Source: Methanothrix sp. (GTDB lineage Archaea; Halobacteriota; Methanosarcinia; Methanotrichales; Methanotrichaceae). Taken from it: 5,860 nucleotides of DNA. Of the stretch, positions 5,291-5,860 are shown one piece after another. The first letter of the stretch is position 1; every line of letters begins with the position of its first letter. The stretch is taken from contig JAQVZT010000173.1 in NCBI GenBank assembly GCA_028708055.1, positions 1 to 5,860 of the forward strand, written 5' to 3'. Position numbers and translations under genes: made by a program. The notes beneath the pieces were generated by a model, which ran no database searches, had not been told where the DNA came from, and worked only from the letters and a program-made list of their open reading frames with translations.

Positions 5291-5860
5291 ACCAGGATAT
5301 CTTCTTTCTATAATGGTTCCGGACGACAATGGCCAGCATGTTGGTTCCCAGCACCAGGGCAATCAACACCAGTGCCGTGCCCCAGGCCCGGGCCTCCACA
5401 TCCCATGCCCCCAGAAAATAGATCAGATTCAGCAAATGGTAATCCAGGTTATTGACCGGCTGAAATACATTGGGGATAAAGCCATAAATCATCTGCACAG
5501 GCGTTGCAGTAAAGGTGACCGCTGTCCACATGATTGGCGCAGTCTCTCCTGAGGCCTTGGCCACCCCGATGATCACCCCGGTCAATATGCCTGGCGCTGC
5601 TGAAGGCAAGACCACCTTTCTGATAGTCTGCCACTTGGTAGCCCCGAGGGCAAGGCTCCCCTCCCGCAATGAGTTGGGTACGCTCTTCAGGGCCTCCTGA
5701 CAGGTCAGGATTATGGTGGGGATGTTTATGAGACCCAGGATTATGGAGCCGGACAGGAGAGAGACGCCCAAATAGGTCACCAGAAAGGCCAGCCCGAATA
5801 GCCCGAAGACCACAGAGGGGACGCCATTCAGGCAGCTCACTGCGATTGTGATGATACGAT
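5289..5860 (-). CDS. pstA: PstA, phosphate ABC transporter permease (5' end missing)
   Basis: The frame is open to the right edge and ends with TAG at 5289, giving 190 residues. Family members usually have about 280-300, so roughly the C-terminal two thirds is present. PstA is an inner-membrane permease subunit that pairs with PstC to carry phosphate delivered by PstS. The visible part begins with NGVPSVVFGLFGL, the conserved PstA/PstC signature usually read as AGVPSVVYGLFGL. The cytoplasmic coupling loop that contacts the ATPase PstB runs from QEALKSVP through REGSLALGATKWQTIRKVV to LP (visible residues 55-86). Then comes ASGETAPIMWTA and a last membrane segment ending in a basic tail (RNHYRKK). 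A GTG at 5840 is not the true start, because conserved sequence continues upstream of it. No pstB follows; the next gene is on the other strand, facing it. Confidence 0.93.
   Translation of the reverse strand, partial: RIITIAVSCLNGVPSVVFGLFGLAFLVTYLGVSLLSGSIILGLINIPTIILTCQEALKSVPNSLREGSLALGATKWQTIRKVVLPSAAPGILTGVIIGVAKASGETAPIMWTAVTFTATPVQMIYGFIPNVFQPVNNLDYHLLNLIYFLGAWDVEARAWGTALVLIALVLGTNMLAIVVRNHYRKKISW

Noticed and set aside
5313..5700. Plus-strand open frames opposite pstA
   Set aside because: They are antisense to a strongly conserved permease sequence with the coupling-loop motif, and show no independent coding signal.

Overview
The window looks like chromosomal DNA of a methanogenic euryarchaeote, most plausibly a Methanothrix/Methanosaeta-type organism. 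This is an inference from several things seen here: moderately GC-rich genes with many AGA/AGG and ATA codons, AT-rich intergenic DNA with archaeal TATA-like boxes, GGTGA/GGAG-type ribosome binding sites, and a NosD-type beta-helix surface protein of the sort that is abundant in these archaea. No RNA gene, insertion sequence, CRISPR array or phage gene was seen.

Layout from left to right. Positions 1-1843 (minus) hold a large secreted NosD-like parallel beta-helix protein, which runs off the left edge without its C-terminus. A 101-bp divergent spacer separates it from a plus-strand pair: a MarC-family membrane protein (1945-2592) and, 4 bp later, a cysteine-cluster protein of the YkgJ/UPF0153 type (2597-3328). 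Facing that pair across only 12 bp is pstS (3341-4174, minus), the phosphate-binding protein. Then comes a 541-bp AT-rich intergenic region packed with inverted and direct repeats. Next are an unrecognised 162-residue soluble protein (4716-5204, plus) and the C-terminal two thirds of pstA (5289-5860, minus), which runs off the right edge.

The functional theme of the right half is high-affinity phosphate uptake. PstS would capture phosphate outside the membrane and PstA is one of the two permease subunits. pstC would be expected beyond the right edge. The arrangement is unusual because pstS is split from pstA by a gene on the other strand and pstB does not follow pstA. The repeat-rich DNA between pstS and the unknown gene is the most likely place for phosphate-responsive control and is the best candidate for something undescribed. 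The evidence for that is only symmetry and position.

The left half is a mix of a surface protein and a membrane/metal-site gene pair. No pathway link to phosphate is visible in the sequence.
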